Shown one piece after another: positions 7,665 to 14,279 of a DNA stretch of 25,694 nt (within the stretch, counting starts at the first letter, position 1; the number at the start of each line of letters is the position of its first letter). The translations under genes were made by a program, and so were the position numbers. Source of the stretch: JAAKFL01 sp964629645 (lineage in GTDB: Bacteria > Chlamydiota > Chlamydiia > Chlamydiales > SLFE01); assembly GCA_964629645.1 (NCBI GenBank), contig CAZVSU010000036.1:1-25694 (forward strand), written 5' to 3'. Under the pieces are notes generated by a model, which saw only the letters and a program-made list of their open reading frames with translations, did not search any database and was not told the origin of the DNA.

Positions 7665-8175
7665 TGATCGCCCCGCCGGCAATTCGTCCTCCGGCGTTTC
7701 CAGTCGGCTGCCCAAAATCATCTTTTTTCTCATGAATGATCACAGCACGGCCAGCCACGTTATAACGACCACCGTTCAATTGGAGCTTCGGAACAACGAG
7801 GCTGAGCTGCCCCTTGCCGTTTTCGTCAATGTCAATATTGCCAAAATCTCCTGCATGGGCATTTTCAAATCCATCGCGTATGATGTCGCCATGCTTTGTG
7901 TTATCCGGGTTATAATGACCGCCTGCAGCTCTTCCTTCGTCGCTTATGTCCCCAAATTCGTGCACATGAAAGCCGTGCTTACCAGGGGGAAGCCCTTCGA
8001 CAACTGCCTCAACTTTCAAGCCCTCAGCCGTTTCGGTAAAGACAACAGTGCCGGAAATATTCGTGTCGCCCATCGTTGACACAATATCTGCTCTCCCCTT
8101 TTCATACGTTTTTGCCTTACCTGCTGTGCCGCAGGACATCAGTAACGCCAATGCAAGTATTCCCAACCGTTTCAT
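7648..8175 (-). CDS. sodC: Cu/Zn superoxide dismutase, predicted lipoprotein
   Basis: SodC converts superoxide to hydrogen peroxide and oxygen in the envelope. The 175-residue protein has a lipoprotein signal (lipobox LMSC, acylated Cys15). Copper ligands fit His70, His72, His87 and His148; zinc ligands fit His87, His95, His107 and Asp110. The active-site Arg is in GNAGGRIAGG. Family motifs GFHVHEFGD, HAGDFGNI and GGRIAGG are clear. Unlike typical SodC, no cysteine exists apart from the lipobox Cys, so the conserved intrasubunit disulfide is absent. AAGGAG upstream supports the start. It is convergent with the FHS transporter and divergent from the second F-box gene. Confidence 0.95.
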   Translation of the reverse strand: MKRLGILALALLMSCGTAGKAKTYEKGRADIVSTMGDTNISGTVVFTETAEGLKVEAVVEGLPPGKHGFHVHEFGDISDEGRAAGGHYNPDNTKHGDIIRDGFENAHAGDFGNIDIDENGKGQLSLVVPKLQLNGGRYNVAGRAVIIHEKKDDFGQPTGNAGGRIAGGAIIIVGE

Positions 8176-8248
8176 TGTTTGACTCCTTTATTTTTTACAG
8201 TGCCTTGATTAAAAATTTTATTCAAATCCAAGAGAGCACACGTATTCC

Positions 8249-8276
8249 TTGTTAAAATTGCAAAGCTTTGTATGAT
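8249..8276 (+). promoter_or_regulatory. candidate sigma70-type promoter for the F-box gene at 8303
   Basis: A -35-like TTGTTA and a -10-like TATGAT are separated by 16 nt. They lie about 26 nt before the start codon, with an AGGAGG ribosome-binding site at 8293-8298 between. This is a pattern match only. Confidence 0.45.
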
Positions 8277-8302
8277 GAGCCAAATCGAACGTAGGAGGAT
8301 CA

Positions 8303-9334
8303 ATGACTTCCGTTGGACACGCCCCCTTCAAGCCCCCTTCTGCTGGAACTGCTTTGATTAACCGGACCCTCCCTCCAGAGATTTTTCAATACATCCTGAG
8401 CTACCTGACTATCCCCCAAAGAGCGATTGTTCTCAGAGTGAGCCGCCTTTGGTATGCTAGCACCCTCACACAGACTCGTAGAGAGGGAAAAGGGCAGTTT
8501 AAAAGAGTGACAGACTTTTTTCTTTCCAAGCTGGATCCCGTCAAAGAGAAAAAACAGATCGATTGTCTCACGAAAGCTCTCAAACTCTCCTCGAGACTTA
8601 ATCAAAAAACCCTTTGGCTCATCGAAGCGGCAGCAGACGACCTCTATCGGAACATGGCCGCTATTTTAGTCTCTATTGAAAGCGAGATTGTCCTGGACGA
8701 CAGTCCAAAACGGGACGCAGACGCTATTGGTAAAGTCGCCTTCTACGCCAACACCTTGTGGCAGGCTTCTGTAGCGGGATCAATCGATGGGAAAGAAGAA
8801 AAACAACAGGCCTACTTTGATATTGCACTCAAGCTTCTTGATGCAAGACATGTGTCATTCGCCGCAGATATTCTTGAATACAAACCAAAAACGAACCTTT
8901 CGGAACGTTATTTCGCTTTTGTTAACGCCCTCAAAAAAGAAGACTTTTATTATGCCTTTATTTTTTCAAAAAAAATTGACGACCCATTGCTGCGCGCAAA
9001 AGCTTTTAGACAATTGTCTTCCCGCTTGATTGAGTACGGTAAATTGGAATCCGCATTCAAACTGACTCGCGAGATGCCGGAGGTGAGCGAGAAGTACCAT
9101 CAAATCAAGTACATTTCCCAGCACTACCTAAAACAGTCACACTTTGATGAGGCGCTCAACATAATCTCCTGCATTTCAGATATTAAGATGCGCTCGGAGG
9201 CTTTAAAGGAGGTCGTGCGAAAACTTGTCCGATGCCGCCTTATTGAAAAAGCAAGAGAGGTCGCCGAAACCGTTCCCGACCCTAAAGTCTATGAGGTCTG
9301 CCGCACAATCATTGACCATCAGTGGAGATTTTAG
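8303..9334 (+). CDS. F-box-like domain protein with helical repeats (putative effector)
   Basis: The N-terminal F-box-like domain of this 343-residue protein lies at about residues 22-60 (LPPEIFQYILSYLTIPQRAI, then VSRLWYAST). The C-terminal half has repeated helical units of about 30-36 residues, for example LIEYGKLESAFKLTREMP, YLKQSHFDEALNIISCI and LVRCRLIEKAREVAETVP, resembling degenerate TPR repeats. It shares this plan with the protein at 4832-6427, so the two are probably paralogues. A role in recruiting host SCF ubiquitin ligase is inferred from the F-box. The start is backed by a strong AGGAGG and a plausible promoter. The last 26 nt overlap the convergent exported-protein gene. Confidence 0.82.
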   Translation: MTSVGHAPFKPPSAGTALINRTLPPEIFQYILSYLTIPQRAIVLRVSRLWYASTLTQTRREGKGQFKRVTDFFLSKLDPVKEKKQIDCLTKALKLSSRLNQKTLWLIEAAADDLYRNMAAILVSIESEIVLDDSPKRDADAIGKVAFYANTLWQASVAGSIDGKEEKQQAYFDIALKLLDARHVSFAADILEYKPKTNLSERYFAFVNALKKEDFYYAFIFSKKIDDPLLRAKAFRQLSSRLIEYGKLESAFKLTREMPEVSEKYHQIKYISQHYLKQSHFDEALNIISCISDIKMRSEALKEVVRKLVRCRLIEKAREVAETVPDPKVYEVCRTIIDHQWRF

Positions 9335-9920
9335 CGAGATCATCTTTTCGCCTGATGTAGGCATTACGGATGCGGCTTGTCCAAACTTCTTTTTCGTGAT
9401 CGGTTAAGGTGCGGTATCTTTTTTCATAGGTCACATACTGATACCCCGTCCTCGTAAAAAAATGGTGCATAATTTGCGTGAAAGGGGGGTGGCCTTTGTG
9501 CCCATTCGGAACTTCTATGAAGAGGACAATTTCGCTCGGCGTTTTATAGAGCGTTTCGAGATTGTACTCAGATCCATAATAGGCTGTCCTCCCCATTTTC
9601 ATCATGCGCGAATACCAAAGATCAGAATTCATCGGCTTATCGCGGTTCATCCCGATTGTGATCATCTCGTCCCACTTGTCGATACTTTGATCTTTGGGAA
9701 TCCACTCTTGAACGTACGTTTTTCTTAAAGGGTGATGGGTGGAAAAAGCCAATTCATACCGATTTGCCGCCTCTTCGCCGACAGGGAGAACGAGTTTATC
9801 GTCGAAGTTGTACCTGAGGCAAAAGGTACCGGGCTCTTCTCGCATCCAGACATTCCCTTGCGCCGAGCAATGTCCAAAAACGGCTAAGCAGACAGCAAAT
9901 ATCATTGCGCACTTTTTCAT
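9309..9920 (-). CDS. exported protein of unknown function
   Basis: This 203-residue protein begins with a signal peptide (MKKCAMIFAVCLAVFGHCSA, likely cleaved after Ala20). The mature part is rich in aromatic and charged residues (MREEPGTFCLRYNF, DLWYSRMMKMGRTAYYGSEY, FFTRTGYQYVTYEKRYR), with no domain I recognise. The start at 9920 is chosen over a GTG at 9926 because the AAGGAG at 9928-9933 is 7 nt from 9920 but only 1 nt from the GTG. It is convergent with the F-box gene at 8303 and overlaps it by 26 nt. Confidence 0.72.
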   Translation of the reverse strand: MKKCAMIFAVCLAVFGHCSAQGNVWMREEPGTFCLRYNFDDKLVLPVGEEAANRYELAFSTHHPLRKTYVQEWIPKDQSIDKWDEMITIGMNRDKPMNSDLWYSRMMKMGRTAYYGSEYNLETLYKTPSEIVLFIEVPNGHKGHPPFTQIMHHFFTRTGYQYVTYEKRYRTLTDHEKEVWTSRIRNAYIRRKDDLAKISTDGQ

Positions 9921-10328
9921 GGTCACTCTCCTTAAACAGCATTATTTTGACAAAATACTACCACCCTTCCCCCTTTTTGTCTTCCCCAAATGTGGTCAAG
10001 CAAATCAATCGCATCGTGTCGACAGCGACCAGCCTATCGATTCACGCAACAGGCTGTCTCAGAACTGTCACATGATATCTTAACCGTGACAAATTTTTGA
10101 AGGCCAGGCAAGATTATCAGCAATGATGGACGTTCACCAGCCCCTATATTCACCTTGAATAATTTTTTCCAAATGTCTTGGATTTAACCTCTTCAGTCGT
10201 AAATTTTCATATGAATGATGCAGATGATTGTCTCTAATTGGCGGCAGATTGGCGACGACCGCTGCACCATTCATCAAACCGTATTCCAAAGGTAGGCCAT
10301 TCGTCATTCAAGATTTTAAGGGAGGGGG
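9921..10328. other. 408-bp gene-poor spacer with possible remnants
   Basis: Apart from the small possible ORF at 10134-10307, I see no gene. The stretch contains a TGTCA...TGACA dyad near 10077-10100 and a GGCTGTCTCAGAA string at 10052-10064 that resembles the ends of some insertion sequences. It has no matching partner end in the window. It looks like decayed accessory DNA at the edge of the low-GC block. Confidence 0.35.
10134..10307 (-). CDS. possible small ORF or gene fragment, 57 residues
   Basis: An ATG at 10307 opens a 57-codon frame whose C-terminal half (DNHLHHSYENLRLKRLNPRH, then LEKIIQGEYRGW) looks protein-like: charged, amphipathic, and with a PRHLEKII-type segment vaguely like the helices of DNA-binding or recombinase proteins. 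No ribosome-binding site is evident and a stop codon precedes the ATG. It may be the residue of a mobile-element gene rather than a working gene. Low confidence. Confidence 0.22.
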   Translation of the reverse strand: MTNGLPLEYGLMNGAAVVANLPPIRDNHLHHSYENLRLKRLNPRHLEKIIQGEYRGW

Positions 10329-12260
10329 TCATGGCCGCTTCATGTTTTCGATCCTTTCCTGCAGCATCTGGTATGTTTTTGGTTTATCCAACAGCAACCT
10401 TTTAATTTTGGGGTCGATTCGAGCGAAAAAATCCTCTTCAAACCAAAGTTTTTCATCCTGGATTTTCTTAATAGTTGTGGTGACGTGAGAGATCAAATCG
10501 AAGCGTCGCCAACCTTTATACACAGTATCGACATTTACCCGGCAGGGATCAGATTTTGAAATATACGAGAACTTCCAAAAATAGGAACAACCCGGCATTT
10601 TTCGAGCTCGTTCAATTTCTTCTAAGTACATGAGCCCCCGAAGCAGAAGTTTTGAGGTCGCGAAGGGGCAGTTATCCGCTTTTTGCTCTTTGGTGATGAA
10701 TGCCGCAAGCGGACGAAGCTTTAGCTCTCGATCTATCTGCTTTTGAAAATATGATTTCTCTACCTTCTCACTGACCCATTTGACCCCGCCTGTTATGGGG
10801 TCGACCAATTCAGCTAAAAACTGCTTCATAAAGGAAGGATTAATTTGATCGACAGCATTAATTTCATAAATTTTAAAACCCGGATATCCCTCAGCACCTT
10901 CTCCTTTATCGCATTTGATGAGCAAAGATTGTCCCTCATTCATTTTTTTGAGAATCAGTCCGGTCACGTGACCCTTCCAACCCGTGAGCAAAGCACACGG
11001 TTTTCCCATATTAAATCTCGTTGCCATATCGTCTGGATTAGGATTAGAGTTTGTCACGGCTAGGCTTTCCAGCGTCGAAGGGAAGTCCTGAAGCCATCGA
11101 TAACTTTGAATGGACTCGATGATTGCCCCTAAGGCGAGTGAGTCGGCATAACCTTCAAGGTCAATAGGAATCGCATCAGGCCCTATGGTTGCAAGGCCCG
11201 TTAACGAAAAACGAAGGGCGGTCACCTGATAAAGGTCGATCGTTTTCAAAACCCCATCGGTGGCTTCATCGAGCCGCTTTTCAATGACATCTAGGCCGTC
11301 CATTTTGGCAATCCTATAAACAACTGCTAAATTCTGGTAATTGATCGTCCCTTCTGACAATCCCTTGTCAATCGCCTGCCTGATGAGTGCGGGGTCACCG
11401 ACAAAGTGGGCGATATTCATTATCGCCCACTCGTCAATCATCAGGTTATGATGCAGCAAGCAGGCGATGATCTCGTCAACAGCTTCTCTAGGCTCGGGAA
11501 AAAGGTCGATCATCTTACAGAGCCTGTGGAGAATCTCTCGAGATTCATTCTGATCAGACCATCCTGCGAGTTTTTGAATCAAATCTCTTTTATTGAGTTT
11601 GATCAAGACGTCATAGCGGGGTGTATGCCCTCGTTTTTGCAGGGCAAGCAACACATTTGCATTTTCATACTTGATGGCTTGCCTTTCAATGGTCGAAAAA
11701 GAAATCCGGGGCGACTCTTCGGTTTGTCGATTGAGAATCTCGAACAGAAACTCGATACACTCCATTTGATTTTTTCGCGCCATGCAGCAGATCTCGAAGT
11801 CTTTTTCCAATGGCGCTTTTGATTGCCCGAACGCTTTGAGAATGTCTACCTCTCCTGTGAGTAGGGCATGCCTAAAGGCGGCTGTTTCAGCAGTTATCGC
11901 ACCTTTTTCCAACTCCTTCTGAATTTCCTGAGAGATAAGAGTCTCTCGGATCTTTCGTCCCATTTTCTTCGATTCGTCAAGGCATGACTCGAAAGTATCT
12001 GAAACGTCGAGATGGGTTTTGATAAGGGATGTAAAGGTATCTGAGGCAGCGGATTCGATCAGGGTGAGCTCTTCGAGCTCCTGAATGGAGAGCCGGCTCA
12101 AATTCCGGCCGACTTTTTCAAATTTTTCTATGATTGTGAGGGCAAGAAGGCTAATGTTTTTGTTTTTACATTCAGGTTCAGAACTAATGTCTGCCTGTTT
12201 AATATTGAAAAATTTTAGACGATGTATTACATCAATAATATCATTAAAATCGCTGTTCAT
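10329..12260 (-). CDS. large ankyrin-like protein with putative cysteine-hydrolase-type C-terminal domain
   Basis: I do not recognise a named family for this 643-residue protein. The N-terminal half is helical with ankyrin-like units (AAFRHALLTGEVDILKAFG, RKNQMECIEFLFEIL, ENANVLLALQKRGHTP). The C-terminal half has a WKGHVTGLILKK block with His431, a following LLIKCDKGEG, and 100 residues later EQKADNCPFATSK with Cys531. The His-then-Cys order and an NC motif recall permuted papain-fold enzymes such as the LRAT/NlpC group; this is a hypothesis. There is no signal peptide. The gene has no Shine-Dalgarno, and its start codon sits at the foot of an 11-bp dyad. Flanking DNA is very AT-rich. A secreted effector is plausible, given neighbouring F-box genes. 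Confidence 0.75.
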   Translation of the reverse strand: MNSDFNDIIDVIHRLKFFNIKQADISSEPECKNKNISLLALTIIEKFEKVGRNLSRLSIQELEELTLIESAASDTFTSLIKTHLDVSDTFESCLDESKKMGRKIRETLISQEIQKELEKGAITAETAAFRHALLTGEVDILKAFGQSKAPLEKDFEICCMARKNQMECIEFLFEILNRQTEESPRISFSTIERQAIKYENANVLLALQKRGHTPRYDVLIKLNKRDLIQKLAGWSDQNESREILHRLCKMIDLFPEPREAVDEIIACLLHHNLMIDEWAIMNIAHFVGDPALIRQAIDKGLSEGTINYQNLAVVYRIAKMDGLDVIEKRLDEATDGVLKTIDLYQVTALRFSLTGLATIGPDAIPIDLEGYADSLALGAIIESIQSYRWLQDFPSTLESLAVTNSNPNPDDMATRFNMGKPCALLTGWKGHVTGLILKKMNEGQSLLIKCDKGEGAEGYPGFKIYEINAVDQINPSFMKQFLAELVDPITGGVKWVSEKVEKSYFQKQIDRELKLRPLAAFITKEQKADNCPFATSKLLLRGLMYLEEIERARKMPGCSYFWKFSYISKSDPCRVNVDTVYKGWRRFDLISHVTTTIKKIQDEKLWFEEDFFARIDPKIKRLLLDKPKTYQMLQERIENMKRP

Positions 12261-12297
12261 AGTAATAATTTATTTTAAATTATAACATTATTACTAT
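12259..12297 (-). promoter_or_regulatory. 11-bp dyad overlapping the start of the 643-residue gene
   Basis: ATAGTAATAAT (12259-12269) and ATTATTACTAT (12287-12297) are perfect inverted repeats with a 17-nt AT-only-like loop. On the transcript, the 3' arm contains the first two bases of the AUG, so the hairpin would partly mask the start. It could also be an operator for a dimeric regulator. The symmetry is seen directly; the role is inferred. Confidence 0.4.
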
Positions 12298-12317
12298 TTT
12301 AAATGATAATTTTATTT

Positions 12318-12347
12318 ATTATAAAAAATTAAGTTTTTATCACACAA
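12318..12347 (-). promoter_or_regulatory. candidate promoter for the 643-residue gene
   Basis: On the minus strand a TTGTGT -35-like box (12342-12347) and a perfect TATAAT -10 box (12318-12323) are 18 nt apart. The -35 lies over the stop codon region of the upstream short F-box gene. The leader would be about 50 nt and would contain the dyad at 12259-12297. In DNA this AT-rich, chance matches are common. Confidence 0.33.
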
Positions 12348-12918
12348 TAAGGTTTTTTGTGACCTCTTTGATGAATTTCATAGGGCGTTTTTGATCCCTT
12401 TCGATCCAGCCCAGATTAAAAATCTGACGAGCTTCCGATTTTTCCTCCCTTTTTGTGTCGCAAACCCTCCAATTGGGATTAGAGGAATCCTTTTTGATGC
12501 GGTGAAGAACGAGCAGGTGGTCTTCATCTAGATCATAGCGAATGCAAATAAAGGGACGATTTTGAGATAAGAACCCGATTCCTATATGATGAGAGGCAAG
12601 CTGTCGAACGATTTGATCTTTTTCTGTCTGACTGATTTCGTTATAGGAGGGCGGTAAATCGAGATGAATTCGTGGGGACTGATACAAAACGTCTTTCCCA
12701 ATCCCCTTAATAAGAGCTTCGGGGAATTGACGGCAAAAGGCCTCTTGCAAGAAAATTTTGGTCAATTCCTTATTTGTTAGGGCGCAGCTTAAGAGGCTTC
12801 GGCTGTCGCATTGACCCGCAATTATGCTCCAAACTTCCAAAGGAACAACTTGACTAGGGCTCTTTTGCGGGGGAACTTTCCCTAACCATGGGATGAAACT
12901 GCAGAGGCTGTGGATCAT
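12340..12918 (-). CDS. short F-box-like domain protein (putative effector)
   Basis: This 192-residue protein has an F-box-like domain at about residues 24-58 (VPLEVWSIIAGQCDSRSLLS, then ALTNKELTKIF), followed by about 130 residues without repeats that I cannot assign (SHHIGIGFLSQNRPFICIRY, DEDHLLVLHRIKKD). The start at 12918 is selected because GGAG lies 6 nt upstream; a TTG at 12945 would extend it by 9 residues but lacks such a site. It precedes the 643-residue gene on the same strand with an 79-bp AT-rich gap. The MITE-like element ends 47 nt upstream of its start and may supply or interrupt its promoter. Confidence 0.72.
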   Translation of the reverse strand: MIHSLCSFIPWLGKVPPQKSPSQVVPLEVWSIIAGQCDSRSLLSCALTNKELTKIFLQEAFCRQFPEALIKGIGKDVLYQSPRIHLDLPPSYNEISQTEKDQIVRQLASHHIGIGFLSQNRPFICIRYDLDEDHLLVLHRIKKDSSNPNWRVCDTKREEKSEARQIFNLGWIERDQKRPMKFIKEVTKNLIV

Positions 12919-12965
12919 AATCAACTCCAATTGATACTCTTTCAATTTTTAAGAATCGGCTAGTA

Positions 12966-13118
12966 CTTAGTTAATAAAGTTTTTCTACAAATTCGAATTC
13001 TAAGCCGCCGGGATGAGCCGATCTTAATCAGCTCAATATTAACAATATAGAGCCGATTAAGATCGGCTCATCAAGGCGCTTATCATGCCGAATTTGATCA
13101 AAAACTTTATTAACCAAG
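12966..13118. mobile_element. MITE-like foldback element flanked by TA
   Basis: The whole segment is a long imperfect inverted repeat. The outer arms are CTTAGTTAATAAAGTTTTT (12966-12984) and AAAAACTTTATTAACCAAG (13100-13118), with one mismatch. The inner arms are about 23 bp (13013-13035 and 13051-13073), with one mismatch, built on GAGCCGATCTTAATC and GATTAAGATCGGCTC around a 15-nt loop. Shorter matches (CGAATTTG, GGC-GCTTA) lie between. A TA dinucleotide flanks both ends (12964-12965 and 13119-13120), as in the TA duplications of IS630/Tc1-mariner-type elements. There is no coding capacity. Family assignment is an inference. Confidence 0.65.
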
Positions 13119-13145
13119 TACGACTGCCAAGTCTATTATATTATA

Positions 13146-13171
13146 TTAATAAAACATTAATATTTTATTAA
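13146..13171. repeat. AT-rich short inverted repeat
   Basis: TTAATAAAA and TTTTATTAA are perfect 9-bp arms around an 8-nt spacer. It lies between the MITE-like element and the end of the alpha/beta hydrolase gene. It is purely AT, so it may be composition-driven, a regulator site or part of decayed mobile DNA. Confidence 0.35.
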
Positions 13172-13245
13172 GAAAGTTTCACTCAAGACCGCAGAAGGTG
13201 GATTGAGGGTCTTATCAAGGACTTTTTCCGTGTGAAAATGCACGA

Positions 13246-13264
13246 GCGCCTTACTTGAAGGCGC
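13246..13264 (-). terminator. possible terminator hairpin at the end of the hydrolase gene
   Basis: GCGCCTT and AAGGCGC form a perfect 7-bp stem around a 5-nt loop that contains the gene's stop codon. Downstream on the minus strand the sequence is TCGTGCATTTTC, which has only a poor U-run, so termination activity is uncertain. Confidence 0.3.
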
Positions 13265-14234
13265 GGAGGGTTTGAATGATGAATTCCGGCTGTTCGTGCT
13301 GGATGAAATGCCCGGACGACTCGATAACGCGATGCTGTCCGTTTGATGAAAGGGAAGCAAGCTTTTGGTGTGAGTCTCTGATCGTGTTGTAGAGCTCTTT
13401 TTGACCGGGGCTTTTTTGTAGAAACGGAGTCTCACCCGATGACACCACGATGAGGGGAAGTGTTTGGTCGGATCGTCTCACGTCCCGCATGAGGCGCAGA
13501 CTCTCTTGCAACGACAGACTTTCGTGATATGCTGTGATGAGAGTCTGCGGTCTTAGATAGTGCGCCTCCAAAGGGTCGAAAGCAGCAGCTGGAAGGTCTC
13601 CGAATGTTTTGGCAAGTTTTCCTCGGTTCATGAGGCGATGAAGGCCTGCTTGAGCAAAAAAAAGGGTTGTGTGATCCCAAAGCCGCGCCGGTGCTGCGAG
13701 TCTCGGTGCGGGCAAGGAGTCTGCGAGATCTTCATGAAGCGGATCGAGAAGCACAAGCGCCCGCACATCATCTGGATAAAGCGACTGGAAAAACTGCATG
13801 GTGAGGGCGCCGTAGCCATGCCCGACTAGGATGTAGGGAGGCTTCTCCCCAGCGCTCGTGAGCAGCTGTTTCAGCTCGTACGCAGCGTCAAAGGCAGTGC
13901 GGGAGCCTAACGCAGGCTCACTCCACCCGTAGCCGAAGCGGTCGTAAGCGACGACGCGGAAGTCCCCTTTGAGCTGCTCTTGGATGGCATGCCATTCTGT
14001 CGAGTTGACCCCGTGGTCAGAATCAAAGACCAGCGTAGTGGGGCCGCTTCCTGTCGCGTTTATGTGCATTTTCCTTCCCTGCACATCGACGAGGCGTCCG
14101 GGAGGCGGGTACTTTCGTTGGTCACGGGACGAGGAGAAACGCTCGTAGACCCAGCCGATCAGCAAGACGGCGACGCAGACAATGACAATGGCTTTTAAAA
14201 TTTCGAGTGAGAATCGTTTGATCGAAGGGAGCAT
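13251..14234 (-). CDS. membrane-anchored alpha/beta hydrolase-fold protein with altered nucleophile elbow
   Basis: An N-terminal membrane anchor (about residues 12-29) precedes an alpha/beta hydrolase domain in this 327-residue protein. The domain has AYDRFGYGWSEP (about 96-107), LVLLDPLHED near 160-169 and a C-terminal SSGHFIQHEQPE with His309. The nucleophile elbow reads LVGHGYGA where relatives have GHSYG, so the catalytic Ser is Gly140 (codon GGC; AGC would restore Ser). It may be a pseudoenzyme, use another residue, or be a recently inactivated enzyme; the frame is otherwise intact. A 45-bp spacer separates it from the divergent alcohol dehydrogenase gene. A GGAAGG lies 8 nt before the start. 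Confidence 0.85.
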   Translation of the reverse strand: MLPSIKRFSLEILKAIVIVCVAVLLIGWVYERFSSSRDQRKYPPPGRLVDVQGRKMHINATGSGPTTLVFDSDHGVNSTEWHAIQEQLKGDFRVVAYDRFGYGWSEPALGSRTAFDAAYELKQLLTSAGEKPPYILVGHGYGALTMQFFQSLYPDDVRALVLLDPLHEDLADSLPAPRLAAPARLWDHTTLFFAQAGLHRLMNRGKLAKTFGDLPAAAFDPLEAHYLRPQTLITAYHESLSLQESLRLMRDVRRSDQTLPLIVVSSGETPFLQKSPGQKELYNTIRDSHQKLASLSSNGQHRVIESSGHFIQHEQPEFIIQTLRAFK

Positions 14235-14279
14235 AGCGAAAGCCTTCCATTATTTTCTGTGATCCGCAATATAAAAGCT

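Noticed and set aside
10052..10064. GGCTGTCTCAGAA string resembling some insertion-sequence ends
   Set aside because: No partner inverted repeat, target duplication or transposase is nearby.
10329..10430. Short minus-strand frame starting at the stop codon of the 643-residue gene (ATGACC overlap, about 32 codons)
   Set aside because: Very short, no recognisable product and no ribosome-binding signal; likely chance.
10228..10488. Plus-strand open frame of 86 codons
   Set aside because: It overlaps the end of the 643-residue gene in antisense, has no ribosome-binding site and a random-looking product.
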